Part shown: piece by piece, positions 25,934 to 33,546 of the stretch | How the letters are laid out: each line of letters starts with the position of its first letter | Position numbering within the stretch: the first letter of the stretch is position 1 | Assembly: GCF_030486595.1 (NCBI RefSeq) | Contig: NZ_JAUJZH010000001.1 | Coordinates: 372,001-436,000 of the forward strand | From: Variovorax ginsengisoli | GTDB taxonomy: Bacteria > Pseudomonadota > Gammaproteobacteria > Burkholderiales > Burkholderiaceae_C | Direction: 5' to 3' | Length of the DNA stretch: 64,000 nt | Notes under the pieces: model-generated | Told to the model about the DNA's origin: nothing | The model's database searches: none | The model's input: only the letters and a program-made list of their open reading frames with translations | Translations under genes and position numbers: made by a program

Positions 25934-27594
25934 CGGCTGCGCCAGCCCTGGGTGCGCGCCAGCGCGGCCTGGCCGGCGAGCGCGAACAGCCCGCGCCCGA
26001 TGGCCGCCGTGAGCATGATCAGCGAGGCCATCGCCGCCGCCGGCGCCACGTCGCCGGCATCGTCCATGTTCAGCACCGCGATCGCCGCCAGCGTGGTCTG
26101 CGGCGAATACAGGAACACCACCGCGGAGACGGTCGTCATCGCGTTGACGAAGAAGTAGCCGCCGACCTGCAGCACCGTGGGCAGCGCCACCGGCAGGTGC
26201 ACGCGCCACAGCGTGCGCCAGAACGGAACGCCCATCGACTCCGCGACCAGCTCGTATTCGCGGTCAAGCTGGCGCAGCGCGGTGAGCGAGGTCAGGTGGG
26301 CGACCGAGAAGAAGTGCGCCACGGTGCAGACAATGAGGATCGCCATCCCGCCGTAGAGCCCGTTGAGCGGATTCGCGGGTGCGTTGAAGAAGAAGATGTA
26401 GCCCACGCCCAGCACCAGGCCGGGCACCGCCAGCGGCAGGTTGGCCAGCAGGTTCAGCGCCTCGCGCAAGAGGCCGAAGTGGCGCGGCTTCTCGACCAGG
26501 TAGGCCGAAAGGAAGGTGGCGACCGCCCCGGCCGCCGCGGCGCCCAGCCCGAGCTTGAGCGAGTTGACATAGCTGCCCCAGCCGCCGCCATCCATGTTGC
26601 TGAAGTCGTAGTTCTTCAGCGACGGCGCGAGCTTGTAGGGCCAGTAGGTGGCGAGCGATGCGAACACCGCCATCCCGATCATCACCAGGATGGCCGCGGC
26701 GATCAGCAGGCAGACGCCGAACAGCACCCGATCGCGCAGCGCAACGGGCTCGGGCCGGTGCGGCGTCGCCCGGGCCGACATCGCGGCCGCTTGGCGCCGC
26801 CGCACCCGACGCTCGACCGCGAACGACAGCACGGCCGGGATCAGCAGCACGAAGCCGACCACCGCACCCATCTGGAAGTTCTGCTGCCCGACCACCTGCT
26901 TGTAGATGTCGGTCGCCAGCACGCCGGTCTGGCCGCCCACCACCTTGGGCACGCCGAAGTCGGTGATGACCAGCACGAAGACCACCATGCAGGCCACGAT
27001 CAGCCCATAGCGCGAAGCTGGCAGGGTGACCGTGCAGAAGATCCGCCAGCGCGAGGCACCGAGGGTCTGCGCGGCCTCGTAGAGCCGGCCGTCGGAGGTC
27101 GCTATCGCGGTGGTCAGGATCAGCAGCGCATGCGGCAAGGTCCAGAACACCGAGCCGAGCACGATGCCCAGCGGCCCGTAGATCGACAGGCCGCCCAGCC
27201 AGTCCTTGAAGATGCCCTGGTTTCCGAACAGGTAGATCAGGCTGATCGCCGGCAGCAGCGAGGGCGCCAGCAGCGGCAGCAGCGCGACCGCGCGCAGCGG
27301 GCCCTTGCCGCGCATGCAGGACAGCGTGAGCGCATAGGCGTAGACGTAGGCGATCGCGGTGCACAGCAGGGCACTCAGCGCGGCCAGCCAGACGCTGTTG
27401 AAGGCCGACTGCACCAGCGCCGGGTTGTCGAGGTAGCGGGCGAAGTTGGCCAGCCCGACGAAGGCACCGGCGCGATCGAAAAAGCTCTGGCCTACCAGCG
27501 CGGCCACCGGCAGCGCGACGATCACCACCAGGGTGGCGAGCGCGAGCCCGAGGCCGGCCGCCGTGAGCCAGCGTTCGCGGTCCAGCGCCTTCAA
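25930..27594 (-). CDS. 2-aminoethylphosphonate-type ABC transporter permease (PhnV-like, fused double permease)
   Basis: A 554-residue inner-membrane protein made of two binding-protein-dependent permease halves, each of about six helices, joined by an Arg-rich cytoplasmic linker (VERRVRRRQAAAMSARA). EAA loops occur in both halves (LYEAAQTLGASRWRIF and ELVAESMGVPFWRTLW). The fused form is shared by iron(III) (FbpB) and phosphonate transporters; the three-gene set matches the alternative 2-aminoethylphosphonate importer (phnS/T/V type) better. Its start overlaps the ATPase stop by four bases. Confidence 0.87.
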   Translation of the reverse strand: MKALDRERWLTAAGLGLALATLVVIVALPVAALVGQSFFDRAGAFVGLANFARYLDNPALVQSAFNSVWLAALSALLCTAIAYVYAYALTLSCMRGKGPLRAVALLPLLAPSLLPAISLIYLFGNQGIFKDWLGGLSIYGPLGIVLGSVFWTLPHALLILTTAIATSDGRLYEAAQTLGASRWRIFCTVTLPASRYGLIVACMVVFVLVITDFGVPKVVGGQTGVLATDIYKQVVGQQNFQMGAVVGFVLLIPAVLSFAVERRVRRRQAAAMSARATPHRPEPVALRDRVLFGVCLLIAAAILVMIGMAVFASLATYWPYKLAPSLKNYDFSNMDGGGWGSYVNSLKLGLGAAAAGAVATFLSAYLVEKPRHFGLLREALNLLANLPLAVPGLVLGVGYIFFFNAPANPLNGLYGGMAILIVCTVAHFFSVAHLTSLTALRQLDREYELVAESMGVPFWRTLWRVHLPVALPTVLQVGGYFFVNAMTTVSAVVFLYSPQTTLAAIAVLNMDDAGDVAPAAAMASLIMLTAAIGRGLFALAGQAALARTQGWRSR

Positions 27595-28658
27595 CGCGCC
27601 AGCACCGACAGCGCGTGCTGCGGCAGCTCGATGTGCACCATGCTGCTGGGCACCAGCGCCTCGCCGACCCGGTGGTCGGCCGGCAGCTCGGCCTCGATCT
27701 CGATGCCCAGCGGTTCGCAGGCCAGCCGGGCGGCGGTGCGGTTGCCGAGGAACTCGGTGTCGAGCAGCCGGGCAGCGAAGCTGTTGGCGCCCAGGCCGTC
27801 GCCGAAGCGGCGGACCACGACCTGCTCGGGCCGGATGCCGACGGTGGCCTGCGCGCCCACCTGCAGCGCGACGGGCGCGCAGTGCAGCTCGCTGTCGCGC
27901 ACCCGCACGCGGTCGCCGGCCAGCACGGTGGCGGGCAGCATGTTCATGCGGCCGACGAAGCCGGCGACGAAGCGGGTGCGCGGGCGGTGGTAGAGCTCGC
28001 CGGGCGTGCCGGCCTGCTCGATGCGGCCGTCGTGCATCAGCACCACGCGGTCGGCCATCGACAGCGCCTCCTCCTGGTCGTGCGTGACCATGATCGTGAC
28101 GATGCCCAGGCGCTTCTGCAGCGCGCGGATCTCGCCGCGCAGGCTGGCACGCACCTGCGCGTCGAGCGCGGACAGGGGCTCGTCCAGCAGCAGCAGCCGC
28201 GGATTGGGCGCCAGCGCGCGGGCCAGGGCCACCCGCTGCTGCTGCCCGCCCGACAACTGCACCGGGTACTTGTCGGCATGGGCGGCAAGGCCGACCAGGT
28301 CCAGCATCTCGCGCGAGCGCTTGGCCATCTCCCGCGCCAGCGCGCCGGTCGGATGCAGGCCATAGGCGATGTTCTGCGCCGCCGTGAGGTTCGGGAACAG
28401 GGCATAGGACTGGAACACCACGCCGAAGCCGCGCGCCGCGGGCGGCAGGCCCGCGATGTCCTGGCCGTTCAGCAGCAGCTGTCCCTGGTCGGCGCGCTCG
28501 ATGCCGCAGACGATGCGCAGCAGCGTGGTCTTGCCGCAGCCCGAGGGCCCGAGCAGGCAGACGAACTCGCCGGGCTCGACATCGAGGTCGATGCCGTCCA
28601 GCACGCGGCTGGCACCGAAGGACTTGCCGACGCCGCGCAGGGAAAGATAGGACGTCAT
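27591..28658 (-). CDS. 2-aminoethylphosphonate-type ABC transporter ATP-binding protein (PhnT-like)
   Basis: The 355-residue ATPase has Walker A GPSGCGKTTLL near residue 38, signature LSGGQQQRVALARAL, Walker B LLLLDEPLSALD and a C-terminal TOBE-like regulatory domain (VGIRPEQVVVRRFGDGLGANSF). It belongs to the spermidine/iron/phosphonate branch. It sits ten bases after the binding-protein gene and overlaps the permease gene. Confidence 0.88.
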   Translation of the reverse strand: MTSYLSLRGVGKSFGASRVLDGIDLDVEPGEFVCLLGPSGCGKTTLLRIVCGIERADQGQLLLNGQDIAGLPPAARGFGVVFQSYALFPNLTAAQNIAYGLHPTGALAREMAKRSREMLDLVGLAAHADKYPVQLSGGQQQRVALARALAPNPRLLLLDEPLSALDAQVRASLRGEIRALQKRLGIVTIMVTHDQEEALSMADRVVLMHDGRIEQAGTPGELYHRPRTRFVAGFVGRMNMLPATVLAGDRVRVRDSELHCAPVALQVGAQATVGIRPEQVVVRRFGDGLGANSFAARLLDTEFLGNRTAARLACEPLGIEIEAELPADHRVGEALVPSSMVHIELPQHALSVLAR

Positions 28659-28668
28659 GCGCCGGGTC

Positions 28669-29706
28669 TTACTGCGGCGGCGCCTTCTTTTCCGACTTCG
28701 ATTCGTAGCGCTTCGACCATTCGGTCAGGATGCGGTCGCGGTTGGCGGCGGCCCAGTCGAAGTCGTTCCTGGCCAGCAGCTTCTCGACGTCGCCCGGCAC
28801 GAATTCCAGCTTCTCCTGGATGCCCGGCAGCGCCAGCACCGCGAAGTTCTTCGCGTAGAGCTCGTTGGCCTGCTTCGTGACGGCCCAGTCGGCCAGCGCC
28901 TTCGCGGCCTCCGGCTTCTTCGTCGTCTTCATGACCCCGGTGGCCTCCATGTCCCAGCCCAGCCCCTCCTTCGGCAGCACGATGTCGATCGGCGCGCCGT
29001 CGCGCTTGGTCTTGTTGGCGCGGTATTCGAAGGACATGCCGAGCGCGAACTCGCCGGCGCCGGCCTGGCGGCAGGGCTTGCTGCCGGACTGGCTGTAGAT
29101 GCCGATGTTCTGGTGTAGCGCGTCCATGTACTTCCACGCCTTGTCCTCGCCCATCATCTGGATCCAGCCCGACACCATCAGGTAGCCGGTGCCCGAGGCG
29201 GCCGGGTTCGGCATCGTGATCTGGCCCTTGTAGACCGGGTTGGTCAGGTCGGCCCAGCTGGTCGGCTTGGGCAGGTTCTTCTTCTGCGCCTCGGTGGTGT
29301 TGAAGCAGATCGCCGACGACCAGACGTCCATGCCGACCCACTTGGGCGGATTGGCGCTGTCGCGCATGGTCGGCTTGATGGCCTCGAGGCCCTTCGGCGC
29401 ATAGGGCTGCAGCATGCCTTCCTTGTCGAGCAGCATCAGCGAGGTCGCGGCCAGGCCCCAGACCACGTCGGCCTGCGGATTCGCCTTCTCGGCCAGCAGC
29501 TTGGCGGTCACGATCCCGGTGGAGTCGCGCACGAACTTGAGCTCGATCGAGGGGTTGTCCTTCTCGAAGGCCGTCTTGTAGGCCTGCACCTGGTCGGCCT
29601 CGAGCGCGGTGTAGACCAGGAGCTCGGTGCGGCCTTGCGCGATGGCGCCGGCGCCGAGGCCGAGCAGGACGGCAGGCAGGAGGGATTGGAAGGTACGACG
29701 CAGCAT
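28669..29706 (-). CDS. 2-aminoethylphosphonate-type ABC transporter substrate-binding protein (PhnS-like)
   Basis: Periplasmic receptor, 345 residues, first gene of the importer operon. A signal peptide (MLRRTFQSLLPAVLLGLGAGAIA) precedes LLVYTALEADQVQAYKTAFEKDNPSIELKFVRDSTG, then VVWGLAATSLMLLDKEGML, NPAASGTGYLMV and MGEDKAWKYMDALH. These match the group proposed to bind 2-aminoethylphosphonate; the iron-binding tyrosine pair of FbpA is not evident. A PhoB-type box upstream agrees with a phosphonate role. No phosphonate-degrading gene is present in the window. Confidence 0.88.
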   Translation of the reverse strand: MLRRTFQSLLPAVLLGLGAGAIAQGRTELLVYTALEADQVQAYKTAFEKDNPSIELKFVRDSTGIVTAKLLAEKANPQADVVWGLAATSLMLLDKEGMLQPYAPKGLEAIKPTMRDSANPPKWVGMDVWSSAICFNTTEAQKKNLPKPTSWADLTNPVYKGQITMPNPAASGTGYLMVSGWIQMMGEDKAWKYMDALHQNIGIYSQSGSKPCRQAGAGEFALGMSFEYRANKTKRDGAPIDIVLPKEGLGWDMEATGVMKTTKKPEAAKALADWAVTKQANELYAKNFAVLALPGIQEKLEFVPGDVEKLLARNDFDWAAANRDRILTEWSKRYESKSEKKAPPQ

Positions 29707-29778
29707 GGGGATTCCTATCGGGACACGGGAGAACAGCGCGCAACGGCACGCGAAGCCCGTCGATCATCGGCAGCGGAT

Positions 29779-29796
29779 GTGACAGGCGTTTGTCAG
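29779..29796 (-). promoter_or_regulatory. Candidate PhoB box before the phosphonate-type importer
   Basis: On the minus strand CTGACAA, four bases, then CTGTCAC: the second half-site is perfect and the first matches five of seven positions of the Pho consensus, with the correct 11-bp period. It lies about 75 bases upstream of the binding-protein ATG. Ten bases further on GATGAT could serve as a poor -10. The site is weaker than the one at 41323-41351. Confidence 0.45.
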
Positions 29797-29893
29797 CCGG
29801 GCCTGGTTTTCAGCGCCGTTTAAGAAAGCGCGCCCGCGCGGGTTTAGGATGAAAGCAACGCGCCGCCTCCCGGCGCGAACCTACTCCCACGCC

Positions 29894-31660
29894 ATGACTG
29901 CAAGCACCGGTTCCAAGAGCATGCTGACCACCCTGCGCCGCATCGGCGCACTGGCGGCGCCCTATTTCAACTCCGAGGAGAAATGGCGGGCCCGCGGCCT
30001 GCTGGCGGCGATCGTGGCGCTCAACCTCGGCGTGGTCTACATGCTGGTGCTCAACAACCAGTGGTACGCGCGCTTCTACGATGCGCTGCAGAACAAGGAC
30101 CAGGCGGTCTTCTGGCGCGAGATCGTTTATTTCTGCTGGATCGCGGCCGGCTTCATCGCGATCGCGATCCTCAAGTTCTACCTGACCCAGCTGCTGCAGC
30201 TGCGCTGGCGGGCATGGATGACCCGCAGCTACCTGCAGCGCTGGATGGCCGACCGCACCTTTTACCGGCTCGAACTGGCACGCTACGGCCAGCAGGACGG
30301 CCGGTCGCCTGACAACCCCGACCAGCGGATCCAGGAGGACATGCAGCTGTTCACCGACTACACGATGACGCTCTCGATGGGCCTGCTCAACGCGGTGGTC
30401 ACACTGGTGAGCTTCATCGGCATCCTGTGGGGCCTGAGCGGCGTGGCCAACTTCACGATCCTGGGCCACAGCTTCTCGGTGCCCGGGTCGATGGTCTGGA
30501 TCGCCCTGCTCTATTGCGCCGCCGGCACCGTCATCACGCACTACATCGGCCGGCCCCTGATCGGGCTGAACTACCAGCAGCAGCGCTACGAGGCGGACTT
30601 CCGCCACCACCTGGTGCGGGTGCGCGAATACAGCGAGGCGATCGCGCTCGACCGCGGCGAGCAGGTCGAGCACGGCCAGCTCGAGCTGCGTTTCGGGTCC
30701 GTGCTGAAGAACTACCTGCAGCTGATCAAGAAGCAGAAGAACCTGGTGGCCTTCACGGCCTCGTTCGGCCAGGCCTCGGTGATCTTCGCCTTCATCGTGC
30801 AGGCGCCGCGCTTCTTCAGCGGCGCGATCCAGCTCGGCCAGCTGATGCAGGTCAACTCGGCCTTCGGCCGGGTCCAGGATTCGCTCAGCTGGTTCGTCGA
30901 CAACTACGACCGGGTGGCCGTCTGGCGCGCCACCGCCGACCGACTGAGCTCCTTCGAAGCCGCGATGCGTGCCAACGCCGGCGCGGCCAGCGCGCTCGAG
31001 CGCACCCCGGCGGACAACGCCAGGGGCCTGCGCGCCGACGGCTTCGGCGTCACCCTGCCTGACGGCGCACGGCTGATCGAAGGTGCCGCGCTGGCCGTCC
31101 AGCCGGGCGACACCGTGATGCTGCAAGGCCCTTCGGGCAGCGGCAAGTCGACGCTGTTCCGGGCCTTCGCCGGCATCTGGCCGTTCGCCAAGGGCCGGGT
31201 CTCGATGCCCGACAACACCATGTTCATCCCGCAGCGGCCCTATGTGCCGGACGGCCGGCTGCGCGACGCGCTGGCCTATCCCCAACCTGCCAGCCAGTTC
31301 AGCGACGCGCAGCTGGTGCAGGCCCTGAACGACGCGCTGCTGCCCGACCTGGCCGGCCGGCTCGACGACCGCGATGCCTGGAGCCAGAAGCTCTCGGGCG
31401 GCGAACAGCAGCGCCTGGCGATCGCCCGCGTGCTGCTGCGAAAGCCGGCCTGGCTGTTCGCCGATGAAGCAACGAGTGCGCTTGACGCCGACAGCGAGGC
31501 GACGCTCTACAAGCGGTTGACGGCGATGGTGCACGCCGCCGGCGGCGCCATGGTGTCGATCGCCCACCGGGCCTCGGTCGGCGACCACCACCAGCGCCGC
31601 TGGACGCTGGTGCCGCAGCCCGAAGGCAGCGGCGTGCGCTACAGGGTCGAGGCGACGTAG
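29894..31660 (+). CDS. ABC transporter, fused membrane and ATP-binding domains (YddA/SbmA-BacA membrane family)
   Basis: A 588-residue half-transporter whose membrane part is of the SbmA/BacA-like type ([23 protein letters not shown], then [16 protein letters not shown] and [13 protein letters not shown], the family's hallmark motifs), fused to an ATPase with Walker [14 protein letters not shown], signature [16 protein letters not shown] and Walker [14 protein letters not shown]. coli YddA and peroxisomal ABCD proteins have this layout. Substrate is unknown; SbmA relatives carry peptides and others cobalamin. The start is uncertain: ATG 29894 lacks a clear ribosome site, with alternatives at 29849 and 29921. 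Its 3' end overlaps convergent queC by 22 bases. Confidence 0.88.
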   Translation: MTASTGSKSMLTTLRRIGALAAPYFNSEEKWRARGLLAAIVALNLGVVYMLVLNNQWYARFYDALQNKDQAVFWREIVYFCWIAAGFIAIAILKFYLTQLLQLRWRAWMTRSYLQRWMADRTFYRLELARYGQQDGRSPDNPDQRIQEDMQLFTDYTMTLSMGLLNAVVTLVSFIGILWGLSGVANFTILGHSFSVPGSMVWIALLYCAAGTVITHYIGRPLIGLNYQQQRYEADFRHHLVRVREYSEAIALDRGEQVEHGQLELRFGSVLKNYLQLIKKQKNLVAFTASFGQASVIFAFIVQAPRFFSGAIQLGQLMQVNSAFGRVQDSLSWFVDNYDRVAVWRATADRLSSFEAAMRANAGAASALERTPADNARGLRADGFGVTLPDGARLIEGAALAVQPGDTVMLQGPSGSGKSTLFRAFAGIWPFAKGRVSMPDNTMFIPQRPYVPDGRLRDALAYPQPASQFSDAQLVQALNDALLPDLAGRLDDRDAWSQKLSGGEQQRLAIARVLLRKPAWLFADEATSALDADSEATLYKRLTAMVHAAGGAMVSIAHRASVGDHHQRRWTLVPQPEGSGVRYRVEAT

Positions 31661-32340
31661 CCGGCCCAGCCCCGGGCCCGCAGCTCGCAGGCCGGGCAGC
31701 TGCCGCAGCCGTAGCCCCAGTCGTGGCGCTGCGTGCGGTCGCCGAGGTAGCAGGTGTGGGTGTCCTCGACGATCAGCCCGACCAACGCATCGCCGCCGAG
31801 GCGATGCGCCATGGCCCAGGTCTGGGCCTTGTCGATCCACATCAATGGGGTCTCGATGACGAAACGCCGGTCCATGCCGAGCGTGAGCGCGACCTGCAGC
31901 GCCTTCATCGTGTCGTCGCGGCAATCGGGGTAGCCCGAGAAGTCGGTCTCGCAGACACCGGTGACGATGACCTCGAGGCCGCGCCGGTAGGCCAGCGCGC
32001 CGGCCAGCGTGAGGAACAGCAGGTTGCGGCCGGGCACGAAGGTGTTGGGCAGGCCGTTGGCCTGCATCTCGAAGGCGATGTCCTGGGTCAGCGACGACGC
32101 GCTGACCTGCCCCAGCACGTCGACCGACAGCAGGTGGTCGTCGCCGAGCCGGGGCGCCCATTGAGGGAAGCGCTCGCGCAGGCGGGCCAGCACGGTGAGC
32201 CGCGCATCGAGCTCGACCCGGTGGCGCTGGCCGTAGTCGAAGCCGATGGTCTCGACCCGCTGGTATTTCGCGAGTGCATCGGCCAGGCAGGTGGTGGAGT
32301 CCTGGCCACCGGAGAAGAGGACGAGGGCGGTGGTGTGCAT
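31639..32340 (-). CDS. queC: 7-cyano-7-deazaguanine synthase QueC
   Basis: ATP-dependent enzyme turning 7-carboxy-7-deazaguanine into preQ0 in queuosine synthesis. The 233 residues include the PP-loop [18 protein letters not shown] at 7-24, FDYGQRH, and the zinc-binding cysteines near the C-terminus ([22 protein letters not shown]). Length is normal. Other queuosine genes are not nearby. It ends inside the convergent ABC gene and is followed upstream by the toxin gene five bases away. Confidence 0.97.
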   Translation of the reverse strand: MHTTALVLFSGGQDSTTCLADALAKYQRVETIGFDYGQRHRVELDARLTVLARLRERFPQWAPRLGDDHLLSVDVLGQVSASSLTQDIAFEMQANGLPNTFVPGRNLLFLTLAGALAYRRGLEVIVTGVCETDFSGYPDCRDDTMKALQVALTLGMDRRFVIETPLMWIDKAQTWAMAHRLGGDALVGLIVEDTHTCYLGDRTQRHDWGYGCGSCPACELRARGWAGYVASTL

Positions 32341-32345
32341 GGTGT

Positions 32346-32783
32346 TCAGTCCGGAATCTTGATGTGGCGCTGGCGTTCGGGCGCGGTGGCGAGCAGTTGC
32401 GCGATGCCGCCATCGAAGGTGAGCAGCCTGGCGCCGTGGCGCATGGCCAGGGTCAGGAGCCAGGCGTCGGTGATCTGCCGATGGCCGCGCAGGCCGCCGG
32501 TGCAGCAGCCCAGCACCTGCTCGATGCCGAAATCCAGCGCCAGGAAGCGATGCTTGGGATGCGCGGTGTTGCGCAGCAGCACTTCGGCGATCTCGCCGAT
32601 CGACATGGCCCGGCCCGAAAAGGCCGGCTGCGAGATCACGCGCACGAAAGCCGACTGGGTCAGCGCGCTGGTGGCCCAGCCCTCACGCGCATGGCGGCCG
32701 AACCAACGAAGCATGCGCTCGTGGTGCTCGTGCGCCGGCCAACCCAATGCGATCAGCGCATTGGCGTCCAGCAGCCAGCTCAA
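32346..32783 (-). CDS. vapC: PIN-domain toxin (VapC family)
   Basis: A 145-residue PIN ribonuclease-like protein. Acidic residues of the active site are visible in [10 protein letters not shown] (Asp6), in [11 protein letters not shown] and in [10 protein letters not shown]. The second conserved position, usually Glu in a T-E motif, reads LTQSAFVRV here, a variant seen in one branch of the family. It presumably cleaves RNA when freed from its antitoxin. The ATG overlaps the antitoxin stop by four bases. Confidence 0.87.
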   Translation of the reverse strand: MSWLLDANALIALGWPAHEHHERMLRWFGRHAREGWATSALTQSAFVRVISQPAFSGRAMSIGEIAEVLLRNTAHPKHRFLALDFGIEQVLGCCTGGLRGHRQITDAWLLTLAMRHGARLLTFDGGIAQLLATAPERQRHIKIPD

Positions 32784-33007
32784 GGCGCGTCTTCCAGCAG
32801 GTCCCTGACCTGGCGGCTGGTGACGCGGGGCGCATCGGCCGGCAGCTCGAACACCCAGACGCCGCCCTTCTTGCGCACCGGCAGGCGCTCGCCGCCGCCG
32901 CGCCGGATCAGTTCGGAGATGGCTTGCCCGAGCTTCAGCGCGCGCGCCTGCGCATAGGCCTGGGCCACTTCGAAGGCGTCGTCTTCCAGAGTGACAGTGG
33001 TGCGCAT
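32780..33007 (-). CDS. vapB: Antitoxin of the VapBC-like pair (ribbon-helix-helix type)
   Basis: A 75-residue DNA-binding antitoxin. MRTTVTLEDDAFEVAQAYAQARALKLGQAISELIRRG has the beta strand and two helices of a ribbon-helix-helix fold; the C-terminal part (VWVFELPADAPRVTSRQVRDLLED) would wrap the toxin. I take ATG 33007; a GTG at 33037 would add ten residues but would place two copies of the operator repeat inside the gene. It probably represses its own promoter at the repeats just upstream. Confidence 0.85.
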   Translation of the reverse strand: MRTTVTLEDDAFEVAQAYAQARALKLGQAISELIRRGGGERLPVRKKGGVWVFELPADAPRVTSRQVRDLLEDAP

Positions 33008-33010
33008 GGC

Positions 33011-33056
33011 TGATGCACTTTCATGGGGTTGATGCACTTCATTCTATTTGATGCAC
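33011..33056 (-). promoter_or_regulatory. Three direct repeats overlapping the antitoxin promoter
   Basis: GTGCATCA (minus strand; TGATGCAC on plus) occurs at 33011-33018, 33030-33037 and 33049-33056, exactly 19 bp apart. TAGAAT (plus strand 33041-33046) between the second and third copies could be the -10 box. Evenly spaced sites on the promoter suit autoregulation by a ribbon-helix-helix antitoxin. Confidence 0.6.
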
Positions 33057-33078
33057 CCCGGAAAGCCTGCCGATGACC

Positions 33079-33546
33079 CTACAGGAACCGCTCCAGCAGC
33101 TTCCTCGACCCGCGGTCCAATGCCTTCACGTCGGGAATCCGGAACTGCACCCCGTGCGCGCTGGCGATCAGCAGCGCGCCGCCTTCGAGCCGGCGGATGT
33201 CCTCCTCGGCCTTCAGCACGAAGCTGGTCTCGCCGCGGTCGGTGCTGACGGTCCAGGTGCTGGGCACGCCGAAGCTCGAGACCTTGTGCAGCCGCTGCAG
33301 CGTGGGCGCGAAGTCGCGCGGCGCGAGCTCCTGGCCGAGCAGCGCGCGGGCGCCTTCGGGCAGCTGGTCGAGGCGGTCGATCCAGAGCAGTTCGCGGCCG
33401 TCGGGCCCGACCAGCGAGAGCCCGTCGTCCGGCGCCGTCAGCGGAAAGGCACGCACCGGCACCACGCCCGCGTGACGCTGGCCTTCGGCATCGGTCAGCA
33501 CCAGCCGGCCGAAGGCGTCGCGCTCGAGTTCGATGTTCATCATCAT
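33079..33546 (-). CDS. DUF1854 protein of the cyanophycin locus
   Basis: A 155-residue soluble protein of unknown biochemical role, in a family repeatedly found beside cyanophycin synthetase genes in betaproteobacteria. It has no signal peptide or membrane helix. Visible stretches are NIELERDAFGRLVLTDAEGQRHAGVVPVRAFPL, LLWIDRLDQLPEGARALL and FRIPDVKALDRGSRKLLERFL. Three ATGs run in a row (33546, 33543, 33540); the first overlaps the stop of the ABC gene as ATGA, indicating coupled translation. It is the second gene of a two-gene unit divergent from the synthetases. Confidence 0.85.
   Translation of the reverse strand: MMMNIELERDAFGRLVLTDAEGQRHAGVVPVRAFPLTAPDDGLSLVGPDGRELLWIDRLDQLPEGARALLGQELAPRDFAPTLQRLHKVSSFGVPSTWTVSTDRGETSFVLKAEEDIRRLEGGALLIASAHGVQFRIPDVKALDRGSRKLLERFL

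Noticed and set aside
25930..29706. Iron(III) uptake system (FbpABC)
   Set aside because: The double-permease layout also fits iron uptake, but the binding protein lacks an evident tyrosine pair and a Pho-type box is present; the phosphonate reading fits better, though not proven.
32346..32783. Inactive toxin because the usual Glu in the second motif is Gln
   Set aside because: The TQ form occurs in a branch of PIN toxins from memory of the family, and the other acidic residues are intact, so loss of activity is not established.
33008..33037. Longer antitoxin starting at GTG 33037
   Set aside because: It would put two of the three operator repeats and sequence downstream of the -10 inside the gene; the ribbon-helix-helix fold begins at ATG 33007.
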